Assembly: GCA_021234155.1 (NCBI GenBank)
Contig: JAJEKV010000224.1
Span: forward strand, 370,001-434,000
Length of the DNA stretch: 64,000 bases
Reading direction: 5' to 3'
From: Isoetes taiwanensis
Lineage: Eukaryota; Streptophyta; Lycopodiopsida; Isoetales; Isoetaceae
A program made the position numbers and the translations under genes. Numbering within the stretch: position 1 is the first letter of the stretch; each line of letters starts with the position of its first letter. Below, piece after piece: positions 1 through 11,968 of the stretch. The notes below the pieces were generated by a model. It searched no databases. It was not told the origin of the DNA and saw nothing but the letters and a program-made list of their open reading frames with translations.

Positions 1-961
1 GTGTCTTAGAGATTATCTTATCTCTGAATGTAAAGCCCAGAGATGTTTTCAAATTGAGCCTCTCAATTCTTTTATCAGCCTTATCTGAAACTAGCTTATC
101 ATTTCTGTCACATGGGATCAAAATAGGGAATGGTTCTGCAAGAATAAGCTGAATAGCTGTTAGCTGCACCGAGGTAAAATGTTGTTTGATAGCTTTGTAC
201 ATGATTACGGATTATTCTAATCATTGCTACAGCAGGACTGGAAGCGTGGTGATATTGCAACAAAAGATGCGGCTGTTTCTACTGGTGGTGTTTTGCCACA
301 AGATATCAGGTAACTGACGCAAAATATTCTGCTTTATTAACAAATAATGGGGTTTGAGAATATATCATTCACCGACTTTAACAATGACTACGAAATAAAG
401 TTCTTGGAACATAAAAGTTGAGCAAATGCCAACTAAGAATTGATTAGACCACATAACATGCTTTATACTGATTTAATTCGTTTGGACTTCCAGCTCTCAG
501 AAGTCAAAGCTACTTATAAGATTTCCTAATTATTTAGAAATTCTATTACCTATTGCCAAACCCCTTCGTTTAGAGAGACACACATGATGGCAGCTCAATA
601 CTACATGGGACATCAGGATCTCATTTGTAGGAGATACAACCCAGACGAGTGTGTTCCAGCCTGTCCAACGTCAACATAAATTTAACACGGTGTTGCAGTT
701 TTAAAATCTATCAATGTAAAGTTTTATATAGTTAGTGTTCTAGGATGCTTGCTCGGTTTACAGATCTCAGGAAACTCGATTGTGGCTTTGTTGTGGGAAG
801 ATGCCATGAAGAATGCTCCCAGTATGTGTTCTTCAAAGCTACCATCTGTAGCAGCTTGGCATGAGTTAGACTCCAATTTGGCCACTCCCAGGGCTATGGG
901 GTTCTATTGATCTAAAACCTTGAAGCCCATCAATTTTAGGCTGATTTTTTGCTGCATGGGT
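1..961. other. Non-coding, no feature recognised
   Basis: AT-rich sequence with no reading frame of convincing length or composition and no recognisable repeat. Stops are frequent in all frames. Confidence 0.5.
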
Positions 962-1011
962 CCGACACGCCATATTAAAATAGGACACGCCATAATAAAA
1001 TAGGACACGCC
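962..1011. repeat. Short tandem repeat, about 22-bp unit
   Basis: Two and a half tandem copies of a unit containing TAGGACACGCCATAATAAAA. No coding role is apparent. Confidence 0.75.
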
Positions 1012-1739
1012 TCAACTACTCTACAAGACTCGCTTCTTTGAATCGGGAGAATTTAGGAGCGAGCTTTGACATCTTTAGACGTGTCTATCGTACTATTACT
1101 GTGCGCTGCATTGATGGCAACAGGATTACAAACTGCAATTGTTTTTGGGTTGTGCTGCAATTTAGGGGAGGGTGTCCATTTGCTGCGCACTTAAGTGCGA
1201 AACTAATATTGCAATCATGTAAGCATTTTAATGGTTATGCATATGAAGGGTTATGCATATGAAATGGCAACATGCCCAACAACTATATGAAAAACTAAAT
1301 TGCTTGCCAATCTAACAATGCCACCTCAAGTTATAAGGTGTCAAAGTGGTGGGGGTACTGGTACCACCAGGGTTGAGGTGGCAGCCCCATAGGATACTAG
1401 GGTGCCCATTGAAGGCTGCCATGATCGTCCATAAAAAAAAGTTGAAGGATAAACAATATTTTTTTTAAATAAACTTGATAAATATTTATTAGCAACAATC
1501 TTTAATTTGACAACAATGTTTAACAATTACCAAAATTTTCTTGTAACCGTTTTAGCATAGTAAAATTGCAAGTTACAAATCTGAAACATTCATAAAAATC
1601 TGAACAGAAGGACATTTACCAAACGGAAACATTTACAAACATCTAAACAAAAGAACGATGTTGCCATTGATATCTCAAGGTAATACACAGAAATTTATTA
1701 TGATACTCAGAAGTCAAAGTTCTGCATGCTGTAAGCAGA
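1012..1739. other. Non-coding stretch
   Basis: No gene recognised. The small open frames at 1038-1262 (+) and 1341-1526 (-) show no recognisable domain. A 14-bp perfect palindrome CGCACTTAAGTGCG lies near 1186. Around 1240-1262 the phrase GGTTATGCATATGAA is duplicated. Confidence 0.45.
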
Positions 1740-2575
1740 GATAGCCATCTTATGACATCATGTTCACAAGCCTGAAGAAAATATCCTATCCTGCATGTGC
1801 AAGAACATCAACCATGCAGTTAATTTGATTAATGCCAGGAGTAAGTTCATGTTCTTCTATCATTGACCTGAAGTAACAACAACCTTCAACAACAAAGCGA
1901 GCATGGCTACATGCATGAAGAATGCTAGTAAGACTGCATCATTTGGCCACGTTCTTATTTGGAGACTCCTCAAATAACCATCTCGCTATGTCTTGGTTTC
2001 CACACTTGGCCTATATATTAACAAGAGCAGTCATGACCACTATATCAGACAAGTCCATTTCTTATGATCTCATCATGAAAGAAGCTTCCATACCCTAACG
2101 CTCCCATGTCATCATATGCCTTTAAAATACTCGGAATGCCTGTCTCTAATCTTAGATTTTTATGCTGTATTTCTTGAAAGTTCTAATATACACGGAGCCC
2201 ATCTCCATGCCAAGTATAACCTATAATCAGAGCACTCCAATACAGATTTTGCAGTCTATTAAATATATTTTGTGCCTCCTCAAGGTACCACGTTTAGAGT
2301 ATATATCAACAAGGGAGCTACCAACAACAGAATCTAACTCAAGACCACTATTAGTGATCTGGCTGTGAACCAACATTCCATATTCAACTGCTCCCATGAT
2401 GGCACATGCTTTGAGGATGCTTAAAATCATATTGTTGTCTGGCTTTAAACATTTAAGCTGCATATTTTCATAGAGAATCAAAGCAATTTAACAATGCCCA
2501 TGTTGCACATAACCTGCAACCATTGCAGCCCATGACACTACATCGTGCTTCTGTAAAACGCCAAATATTGTTCGT
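1740..2575 (-). pseudogene. PPR protein pseudogene (PLS class)
   Basis: Read on the minus strand from about 2570 down to 1740, the translation resembles organellar RNA-binding pentatricopeptide repeat proteins of land plants. Successive roughly 35-residue units carry phrases such as KHDVVSWAAMVAGYVQHG (near 2560-2500), LKPDNNMILSILKACA (near 2440), SGLELDSVVGSSLVDIYSK (near 2330) and, after frame changes, SILHACSHA and NCMVDVLAHAG near the low-coordinate end. These match the P, L and S motif pattern. Several stop codons and frameshifts interrupt it (one near 2490, others below 2230), and no start, E or DYW domain is seen. Family members normally exceed 500 residues, so this is a decayed fragment. 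Family assignment is firm; gene identity is not. Confidence 0.85.
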
Positions 2576-2915
2576 GCCAGGCTCTTCACAAGGGTTATCT
2601 GTCATCTCTTCAATCCATATCTGTTACGAAAACCAGCATAAAGGATTAGAAAGGCAAATAAATATCTCTATGTTTTTGTCTCCCTAAATTCTTCACAAAA
2701 TAAAACAAACTTGGATGAACCTGGATGTCTCTATGTGCAATCCATGTGATTGTCTTTGTCTTCAAAGATCTTCTACAAAAGTCAATCAGAATTTCAGAAA
2801 GCTTATTCTCTGGCTTAAGATACAATAAAACGAAGACCATATAAGAGACGAAGACTTAGAGGCAAATTCAGAATAAATTTCATGTATAAAATAAGAAGCT
2901 AGTCTAGTGGAAGCG

Positions 2916-3040
2916 TCTATGCAGAAACCAAAGAAGCATTTGCCATATCTGTAGGAGCACCCATCCACAGCTCTCTACCATCTATGCAGAAACCAAAGAA
3001 GCATTTGCCATATCTGTAGGAGCACCCATCCACAGCTCTC
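2916..3040. repeat. 65-bp direct duplication
   Basis: A segment starting TCTATGCAGAAACCAAAGAA occurs at 2916-2975 and again at 2981-3040, identical over about 60 bases, so the duplication looks recent. The short minus-strand frames covering it are not recognisable. Confidence 0.9.
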
Positions 3041-3107
3041 CGTGGCATTTTATCCAGGGGGACACAGCCTGGGAACAGAGATTGTCTGAGCTCAGTGTAG
3101 AAGCTCC

Positions 3108-3171
3108 GCAGCCCTAATTAGGCTGTCCACGCAGCCCTGATTAGGCTTTCCACAGAGCCCTAATTGGGCAC
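3108..3171. repeat. 23-bp tandem repeat, about 2.8 copies
   Basis: Three adjacent units GCAGCCCTAATTAGGCTGTC(CAC) with few substitutions. Each unit contains the small palindrome CCTAATTAGG, complete in the first copy. Confidence 0.8.
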
Positions 3172-4435
3172 GGCACCTTACGTGGCCACCCTCCCCTATA
3201 CGATAAGATTTAGAGCAAAAAAAATAGTAGAGCCAATGGTGAAAATTAAACATGATATAACTGTATTGCATCCAACGGGCAAGATTTGATCCCTGGTGAC
3301 CACTTCTATCTCCCTTCTTTCACGCTTTTGAAGGCGCATGGCATCCCCATTATAGTAGAACCCACTTCTCAGAGCTTTGCTTATATGAAAGCAAGGCGAA
3401 GGCATTTGCGTGAAGACCATTCCCATTGCAATTTGGTGCTCTTAAACCTGAAATCAGAGCAAGAGACAAATCATAATAAATTTCTTCACTAAAAGACAAA
3501 TCAAATCTAGCAAGAAGACAAGCCCGGCTCTCAGTTCAGCAATTTGGAAGCCCTCTCACACTTCAATTTTTTTGAAGTTGTCTTCGCCACTAAGGACGAG
3601 ATCAGGCTGGTGGCGAGACAATGCAACAGTGTTTAAATTTGATGGTTTTTGAACGATAGACATTTATGCCTTTTCGTATGATAGGAAGTTCTCAAATTCC
3701 AACCTTTTATATGCCAAAGAAAAATTCAAATTGAGAATCCAAGTTTTCGAAAAAAAAACATAGACAAAGATACATTTGCATTACTTGCAGGACAACTCAT
3801 AATACAACTCATAAAATATATGTTATCAAGTGCTAGATAGATCCATACCAAAAAAGCATATGTCAGTTTTAGAAACAGAAATTGATAAGCTTATAAGCCG
3901 CATTGCTCTTCTACCTTTTATTGCATATCAATCCTTAAAACATGCTTGCCAATCTATGGATTCAAATGGTGCATCCCAACATAAGTGCATCAAGTCTCTT
4001 TAAGTTCATACGAGCTTGTAACACTTTTGATAGCGTTTTGGTGAGAAATGCCTCTCACAACTTCTTATGCTTCTAGAAAAAAGCATGCAACATTGCCATA
4101 AATTCACGAGGGTTGAAAAATTGTTCCACCATCACAAGTTCCATTTTCATCAGGACAAATAGACCAAGCCACAATCATCTCTTTGTTCTTCACAGCTCTA
4201 TAAAGTGTCCCAACAAAGCCCTCTCTCACCCAAACATTGTGCACTTGAAGCAAACTTGACAAATAAACTTTCCAACCATTTTGTACTCTGTTTATCTCTA
4301 TCCACATCAGTCAAAGGATATGCAAATGGATTAAAAAAATTCATAGCAATGAACATGTCCCTCACATTTGCAAAACCATCTCGCAAGTGTTTGCAATACA
4401 ACATTAATAAAAGATGGAAAAACTATAAAATACCT
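3172..4435. other. Low-coding stretch with one unidentified coding-like patch
   Basis: On the minus strand, two overlapping frames at 4104-4307 and 4198-4404 have protein-like composition (for example VREGFVGTLYRAVKNKEMIV and ANVRDMFIAMNFFNPFAYPL). They could be two halves of one frameshifted exon. I do not recognise the family. The remainder of the stretch shows nothing I can support. Confidence 0.3.
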
Positions 4436-5045
4436 TTATGTTTTGACAAATTTCACTATATACCCCTGAGTTTTGATTATTTTTTGCAATGCCCTTGGTC
4501 AACGTATATCCCTCTATAGATCCTTAACATTCACCAAATGCCCTCCAGTTATTCGTATTTTATAGAATGCCCTTCTTCAACAGATACCTATAGCACCTTT
4601 TCGGCAAAACGCCTATTTATATTCACAGTTCCTTAAAGGAAGGCACCAAATTGTCTTCTGCTCAATCAAATTTGTTCCCAACAATCTATAGTTTGTTCTC
4701 CAATTTGCTCTCAAGGGGGTGTTGGCCTCCGTGGACGTTAAATATACTTCCTTCCTTCCTTCCTTCCTTCCTTCTGTAACGATTCTTTTGTGGTTAGGCA
4801 AAATGAATGAATTGTCTCAATTGCTTACTTCTTAAAGGGCATTTGAATTATTTTGTTAATATTTGGTAAATTTTGAAGGGTGTTTGTGAAATTAATAGAA
4901 AACTCAAGGGCATTTGGGTAATTAACATAAATCTTCAGGGCATTTGAACAACTTCAAAAATACAAAATACTTTGTATGTTGACCAAGGGCATTGCAAAAA
5001 ATTGTCAAAACTCAAGGGTATATGACGAAATTCATCGAAATGCCA
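4436..5045. mobile_element. Foldback / MITE-like element with about 75-bp inverted arms
   Basis: The left arm (about 4436-4508) and the reverse complement of the right arm (about 4970-5045) match closely. Both contain ATATACCC, TGAGTTTTGA and TTTTTTGCAATGCCCTTGGT. Between them lie further inverted phrases built on AAATGCCCT / AGGGCATTT. There is no open frame of note. This is the structure of a non-autonomous foldback transposon. A LINE tail (4727-4776) sits in its centre. Confidence 0.75.
4727..4776 (+). repeat. Orphan LINE-type 3' tail with (CTTC)n
   Basis: The sequence GTTGGCCTCCGTGGACGTTA followed by a (CTTC)n run matches the 3' end of the LINE at 18-20 kb (GTTGGTCTCCGTGGACGATA followed by an ATTCT run). 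It is probably the end of a severely 5'-truncated LINE or of a SINE that borrows that tail. Confidence 0.65.
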
Positions 5046-6006
5046 TTAGAATGTGCAAGTGACAGGTCAAGAGACTGGAGATCCAACTCTATGGCTACTA
5101 TTTGAATTTCTTGAATACGAATTTCATAGTCATTGGTTAATATTATTCACTATTAGAACCATCGACTTGCTTAATTTTTTAAATACTAAATATTTAAAAA
5201 ATATTATACTAAATATTTATTGATGGATGATAGATTTGAAATTTGTCAAGTCAATAGCCTTTGGAATTTAAAGACCAATCAGCAGCCCTATAAGAAAATA
5301 GGTGTCATTTTCCTTTAGGCCTAGAATTGATTACATGTGATAACTTTCTTAAAACAACTTACTGAAAATAGTCCCAAGGACAAGCCAGAGGAAACAATAG
5401 AAATAGTAGAGAGAGAAAATATGATAAAACCTTGTTAAAGGTCAATGAACAAAACATTTGAAGAACAAACAAGTTATGTGGACAAATTGAATCCCCACCG
5501 TGCCCTCGTGGTACTTTCTTTTCACGATATATTAACCCCGTGGAAATATTCCAAATTAAATTTAGGTTTGAAGAGCCATTTGGAATTTGCTGCGCATGCA
5601 ACACCAAAGCTAAGTGTTTTGCATGTATCAAAGCTTTTTGGCTTTGTAAAAAATTGTTTTTATATATGCATGGGCATAAGCATCCTTTTATGTAGAACCT
5701 AGAACATGCAGCTTGAAACTAAGCCACGGAATTACATCGTGTAATTACTTTCTAAAACAGTAGAGAGACCTTATGAGACCCTATTATTACCTGTCAAAAT
5801 TTTTTTTTTTTAGTCACAGAACTATTATCCGTCTGAATAAAATTGGGGTGTATTTAAACCATATTTAACACTCTGCAGCATATGAGAGGAGCATGCTTGA
5901 ATAAAACCTCCAATCTAGAAGCATATCATATGTATAATAGTTTGGCTTATAAAGCTTTTCTGAGAAAGAGTACACATTTGTGCAAAATAAGAAAAGAGTG
6001 CATGTA
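5046..6006. other. Non-coding stretch
   Basis: No gene recognised. Small frames on both strands near 5359-5702 have no recognisable domain. A T-run lies near 5800. Confidence 0.4.
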
Positions 6007-6063
6007 TGTGAGTGAGTGAGTGAGTGAGTGAGTGAGTGAGTGAGCGAGCGAGCGAGCGAGCGA
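6007..6063. repeat. Microsatellite (GTGA)n then (GCGA)n
   Basis: About nine GTGA units followed by about five GCGA units in perfect register. The two halves differ by a single T/C change, which suggests spread of a substituted unit. Confidence 0.95.
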
Positions 6064-6114
6064 TTCTCTCTACCCCCATCGGCGGCTCTTGGGGCACTAC
6101 GTGGCGCGATGTGG

Positions 6115-9100
6115 GACGTTAGATGGTAGAAGGTGGTTACTAGAAACTTCTAGAAGGTTCTAGGACTCTCTAGAAACTTCTAGATCTTTAGAAAACTCCT
6201 AGAAAGTTCTAAAACATCTATAGAACTCTAGAAGCTTCTAGAATGTTCTAGAAGTTCTAACACCTTTTGAAAATTTCAAAGCTCCATCGTCGGCCCTCGA
6301 GGCGCTATGTGGTACGTTGGATCGTAGAAGGTTCTAGGACTTTCTAGAAGCTCCTGGAATTTTCTAGAAGTTAATGTTCTATAAGTTTTCATGTCTTGTG
6401 GGAATTCGAAGGTCCGTGCCTCCCAAACCCCCCATACCTACTACTAGACCAAGTATTGGTTTGTTGAAATAATTAGAAGTTCGCAAATAGTTAAGGGCGA
6501 GGTTTTGGTCGATTCAAGGGTGTTCTAGGATGTTCTAGAATGTTCTAGATAGTTTTAGAATCTTCCTGATACTCATGGGTAAGCACCTCAGTTTAAAAAT
6601 AAAAAGTTTTTTTAAACTTTGGAAACTCTCAAAATAGAATATTCTGGAATGTTCCATGTGCTCATGGATAAGCATCTTAGCCTAAAAATAGAAAGTTTCT
6701 TGAAACTTTGCAAACACTCAAAATAGAAAATGTTCCAGATGCTCCTAGATAAGCACGTCAGTCTAAAAATAGAAAGCCTTTTGAAGAAATGCAAGTAGCC
6801 AAAGTAGAATGTTCTACATGCTCAGATGCTCAAGAGCAAGCAACTCAGTCCAAACATAGACGATTTTTTTAAATTTTTTCAAACAACTAAAATAGAATGT
6901 TTTGGATTGTTCCAGAAAGTTCTAGGATATTCTAGTGTTCATGGTTGAGCATCTCAGAAAATGCAAAGGGCCAAAGTAGAATGTTCTATATGCTCAAATG
7001 CTCATGAGCAAGCAACTCAATCCAAAAATAGATTTTTTTTTTTAAATTTTACAAACAACCAAAATAGAATGTTTTGAATGTTCTATATGCTCAAATGCTC
7101 ATGAGCAAGCAACTCAGTCCCAAAATAGAAACTTTTTTTAAATTTTACAAACAACCAAAATAGAATGTTTTGGGATAGGTAAGATTATGTAGGTAAGATG
7201 CCTTTCATCCTGATGGGTGTACGTGACTAAGATCCTTATGAGTGATTCTTTGGATTTGGTAGTAGGTGTGACTAAGATCCTCATGAGTGATGCCTTGGAA
7301 TTGGTAATAGGTATGAATAAGATCCTCATGGGTGATGCTTTGAGATTAGTGCTAGGTGTATGGGTATGCACAGTAGTAAGTGTGAGTGAGCTCTTCATGG
7401 ATGACAGTAAGATCTTCATCGGTGATACTTTTAGATTTGGTAGTAGAGTGTCGTGTGTGTGCGTGTATGGGCATGCATGGGAGTTGGTGTCAGTTGGTAC
7501 TTTGGTATTGTTAGCCGGTGTAAGTAAACTTCTCATAGGTGATACTTTGTGAGAAGCATGGAATTGATGATAGGCATGAGTAAGCTCCTCAGAGTTGAGC
7601 AATGGATATCGAGTTAGCATATGTGGACTTTGCAATTAATGGTATGTGTGACTAGGAATATGGAGTGTTCTGAGTGTAAGGGTGTGTGTGTATGGGTTCT
7701 TCATGAGTTGACCAATGGATGTTTGTTAAGTAACGTGGGTTTGTCCCTTGAGCTTGGCAAGAATAGGTGTGAGCTCGCTCCTCGAAGGCAAGTCCCTTGA
7801 ACATATAGGTATTTGGCAATTATGGGTAAACTCCTCAAATTCGACAAAACTAGATAGAAGGGAAAAAGAAAGATCTCACGGGTGATACTTTAGAAGGTCC
7901 CCATATATGGGACTAACATGGACAGGTGTTCTATTGTTCAAACCGAGGCAAGGCCGAAGGCCAAGGTTGAGCCGAGGAATAGTGAAAAAGAAAAGGGTCC
8001 CAACCCTTGAACATATAGGTATTGATAAACATGTGTAAATTCCTAGGGATAATCTGTGATACTTATAAAGGTAGATGGGAGTAACATGACTAGGCGTGCT
8101 TTTGTTCAAATCGAGCAATAGTACCAAAGAAATGTTGTGGAATGTTCTAGATACTCAGGGTAAGCACTTCAGTCTAAGAATGGAAAGTTTCTTTGAAACT
8201 TTGCATGGGGCTAAAATAGAATGTTCTGGAATGTTCTAGATGCTCTAGAATGTTTTCTGAAACTTCTTGTATAATAAAATAGAATGTTCCAGATGTTCAT
8301 GGCACCTCAGTCCAAAAATAGAAAGTTTTTTTGAAACTTTGCAAAAAATCAAAATAGAATGTTCTAGATAGTTCTAGAATATTCTAGATGCTCATGGATG
8401 AGCACTCAGTCTAAAAATAGAAAGTTTGTTGAAAAATTGCAAAAAGGCAAAGTAGAATGTTATGCATGCATGAGCAAGCAACTCAGTCCAGAAATAGAAA
8501 GTCTCATGGGTTAGCCCCTCAGTTTTTTGAAACTTTGCAAAAACCAAAATAGAATGTTCTGGAATGTTCCAGATGCTCATGGGTAGGCATCTCAGTCAAA
8601 AAAATAGAATTTTTTTGAAACTTTGCAAGCTTAGTCCAACAATAAAAAGTTTTGAAAATATGCAATGCTTTGGAAATGGTAGTAGGTGGGAGTAAGCTCC
8701 TCGTAAGTAGTAGGTATGACTCCTTAATAGGCTATTCTTTAGAATTGGTAGTATTAGATGTGGAGCCACATGGGTGATGTTTTCCTCATGTGTGATGCTT
8801 TGGAATCGGCAGCAAGTGTGCAAGCTCAATCCAAGAATAGAAAGTTTTCAAAATATGGAAATGGTAATAGGTGGGAGTAAGCTCCCCATGGGTAGTAGGT
8901 ATGACTCCTGAATAGATGATTCTGTGGGTGATGCTTTCCTCATGTGTGATGCTTTGGAATTGGCAGTAGATGTTCGAGCTCAGCTCAAAAATAGAAAGTT
9001 TTCAAAATTTGCGATACTTTGAAAATGGTAGTAGATGGGAGTAAGCTCCCCATGGGTAGTAGGTATGACTCCTCAATATATGACTCTTTAGAATTGGTGG

Positions 9101-9320
9101 TACGTGGGAGTAAACTTCACATAAATTGTCTATGGATGTTGAGCCACATGGATGATGCTTCTCTCGTGTGTGATGCTTTAGAATTGGCAATAGGCGTGAG
9201 TCAGCTTCTAATGGGTGCGACTTAGGAAATGGCAATAGGTGTGAGTAAGCTGCCAATGGATGATACTTTGGAATTGGGAGGTGTTGGTAATAGGTATATA
9301 TAAGTTCTACATGGAACAAG
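6115..9320. repeat. Complex repeat block A (90-bp and 45-bp families)
   Basis: The block opens with dense TTCTAGAA-type sequence (6115-6380) and a phrase near 6390-6550 (CCCCATACCTACTACTAG, then TATTGGTTTGTTGAAATAA). Next come irregular copies of a roughly 90-bp unit containing AAAATAGAATGTTCTAGAAT and CACCTCAGTCTAAAAATAGA. These pass into 45-bp units (GATACTTTGGAATTGGTAG, GTGTGAGTAAGCTCCTCATG) and, at 7870-8110, part of the GC-rich unit described at 15063. Further 90-bp and 45-bp copies follow to 9320. The same order recurs in block B. Long open frames here only reflect unit lengths divisible by three. Confidence 0.9.
7217..7552 (+). repeat. 45-bp tandem units, open in frame on both strands
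   Basis: Adjacent 45-bp units keep one reading frame that repeats a 15-residue pattern such as VTKILMSDALELVIG. The minus strand is also open through most of the array (7138-7635). No start context or known domain supports a real protein. I read it as satellite DNA whose unit is a multiple of three. Confidence 0.7.
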
Positions 9321-9788
9321 GTTTAAAATGAAACGCACTTATTTAAGAAGTGTGTTTGAAAGATTCCTTTATAAAAATTGGAAACTTGAAAAAAGTGGAC
9401 AAAATAGGGAGCGAAATAGATTGTTGAGCAAATAGCATTCGAAATACCCCAAAAAAAGCAACATTTTTGAAGCCTTTTCATTTTTTAAAAAGGGCAAAAA
9501 AAAAAAAAAGCTTGTTTTGAGGAGAGAGACATTAAATTTAAAAACTCATTAAGTATTTGTTGTTGAAAATAGAAGGAAATATAGTTTTGTGTTTTTGCAA
9601 GCTTAATATAAGTACTAAGAAAATCAAACATAGAAAAGAGAAAGAGTCTGAAATCATGAATCGAAAAAAGAATTGTTCTAATTAAGCATTGTTAAAGAGA
9701 CAAAGTTTTCAGTTGAAAAATCTTCATCAAAATATATTGAATTTCTTAGCACATAGATTACAATGAAAGTTAGTTTAAAATGCTGTCT
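9321..9788. other. AT-rich spacer between repeat block and methyltransferase gene
   Basis: No coding potential. There are long A runs (about 9490-9510) and no clear repeat. If the neighbouring minus-strand gene is transcribed, its 3' untranslated region and polyadenylation signals would lie here. Confidence 0.4.
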
Positions 9789-9802
9789 GTATAAATTTAT
9801 AC
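9789..9802. repeat. Palindromic repeat copy overlapping the stop codon
   Basis: GTATAAATTTATAC, the core of the palindrome family in the introns of this gene. On the minus strand its GTA TAA supplies the last valine codon and the stop of the methyltransferase-like frame. Confidence 0.85.
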
Positions 9803-10549
9803 GGGAGGTGGCTCTTCCCAGTCCACAGGACTCTCGTACCCCTTAGGATCTGTCTCTTGCGAGGTTTTAATAGCAGAGACGCCCCCTTCTGATTCCAATG
9901 GTGCAGTGCAGTTTGTTTCTACGCTCGAGGCACCACGGGCTCGATCGGCGAACTCCACCTCCTCATCTCTTCTTCCGTAAGTGGAATTTTGGATTTCTGT
10001 ATATGTGCCTTTTACATCGCCCGGACACCATTTTTTGCTCAGTTCCTCTTTTTCATCGGGGAAAGGATTCACAAGAGCTTATCACGGTCCCGATGAAACT
10101 TATTTTAATAGGGTCTATGTCGACGGAGACAACATTGCGCCCGCTAAGGGCTTAAAGCTAGCTGTGGTGCCTGAGCCAAAAAATGCGTCTAAGATCCAGT
10201 CCCCAAGGCGAGAAAACCACTGTATTAAATTATTAATAAGATGCTGTGGCTTCTGATAATGGGACACCACTGGCCTTGCCATTTGTGGGTCTCTTTAATT
10301 TTGCAAAACCGTAGGGAGGGCGAAACGCATTGCAGGGAGGAGTCTTCTCATTCTGCGTGTTAAAGTGAACCATGGTTTTTTTGGCATCTGCGCTATTTGT
10401 AAAACCCTATGTGAAAATGCTCGAAACAACTCACTAAGCGCGGACCACCACCATGACCCTTAACGTTTGTTTTAAGCCTGCCAAACAATACAGCAATTAG
10501 AAAGTAGTAGAAAGAAAACAAGTAAAAGAAGTTTGCATAATAGTGTGGT

Positions 10550-10708
10550 GGTATAAATTTATACCATGGTTGCCTTGCTGTATGAATTTATACCACGGCA
10601 GCCATTCGTATAAATTTATACAAATGTTGCGTCTTTGTATAAATTTATACCACAATTGTTCCGACCATTTAGATTTAAATCTTAAGGCACGTGGTATAAA
10701 GTTATACC
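10550..10708. repeat. Cluster of five GGTATAAATTTATACC palindromes
   Basis: Copies at 10550-10565, 10580-10593, 10608-10621, 10637-10650 and 10693-10708. Three are perfect and two differ by one base. All lie in the intron between the two motif-bearing exons of the minus-strand methyltransferase-like gene. Confidence 0.9.
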
Positions 10709-11771
10709 GTGGAGTTTAAAAGCGAGAAGCGTTGAATGTGAAGCTTACCAAACACGGTTTTCAAAACCGGCGTTCTGGGCCGCTCCCATGGGCTTAAGTA
10801 CCGACATAAATGTAGTAGGGAATGGAAAATAATGACCCTCCGGTTAGCGAGATATCGTGGCGTCCTTGAGGCCATCCAAAAAGCGGACTTGCACATGCGT
10901 GAAAGCCTCCTCGTCAAAAGCAATATCCTTGATTTTAAAACCATAAGGAATGTCGCGATGCATAATGTAAAATTTTGTTTCTCTAAAAGACTCCCCAGCC
11001 TCGTGCAATCACCCTCGATAACTTTGTACAAGCAATCCTGATCAAATGATGTGAATCTCTCATAATTAGTGTCAAAACTGCTGGTGGCGATTTCCCTTCC
11101 TTGTTCAATGGCCTTAATTCTCTGCCTCTCTTCCTTGGCCCTACGAACCAGGTTTAAAAATCCAGCTGGCAGCCCTTTCTTCTTGTTCTGTAATAAGACT
11201 GTGAGACAAAGGCACAAACACAGAACATAGTTTCTGCAAAACTTACCCGATACCCAATCGGTTAACAGCGTGTTCTCTAATGACACTGTCAGTGGTACAA
11301 CTTGGATACAAACACTTGCACTCTTCCCAGTCCTCTAGGTTTAGTTGAGTCATTAGCTCGGACTGGCAGGTGACTATATCTTTTTGACTGCACAAAGAAA
11401 ATGTTGTAAGACAATTGAAGGGAATGAAGAACACGCAATAGCAAATGAGACTTACGTCTTAGCTTCCTTGGCCATTTCGTCTAATGTGAATTCCTTGGCC
11501 ACAACTTTTTCCAGAAGGCGAACAAAAATTTCCTTACTTTTTAGACCAGAATCAAAGGCGTCGGGGCACAATACTCATATTTTTTGCTTTGATTCTCCAC
11601 CTTTTTTGGTTTTCTCTGCGGTGCTAGTTTGTTCTTTAAGCTCACCGTCTTGAACATACAAAAATTCTCTCTTGAAGGTCCCCACACGTAAATAAGCAAG
11701 CGCAAGAAGTTTAGTGTTGAGTGGCGTAAAAGTTGCAAAGTCCACTGTTAATTGTTGCACGTGACTAGTCA

Positions 11772-11968
11772 CGGTATAAATTTATACCGTGAAGGTGAAG
11801 GGTATAAATTTATACCGTTCCCCTGCACGGGATAAATTTATACCGTGCCCTCGCCGTGCCACACGGCACCGGTATAAGTTTATACCTTTCACCGCCACGG
11901 TAAAAATTTAAACAGTGCCCCACGGTATAAATTTATACCGTGAAGGTGAACGGTATAAATTTATACCG
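11772..11968. repeat. Cluster of seven GGTATAAATTTATACC palindromes
   Basis: Copies at 11772-11789, 11801-11816, 11830-11844, 11871-11886, about 11899-11915 (degenerate), 11923-11940 and 11951-11968, with GC-rich linkers such as CCGTGCCCTCGCCGTGCC. The best copy is a perfect palindrome with core ACGGTATAAATTTATACCGT. They fill the intron between the first two recognised exons of the methyltransferase-like gene. Confidence 0.92.

Noticed and set aside
7138-7635. 165-codon minus-strand ORF (threonine/histidine-rich)
   Set aside because: It lies wholly in 45-bp repeats with the opposite strand also open; it reflects unit length, not a gene.
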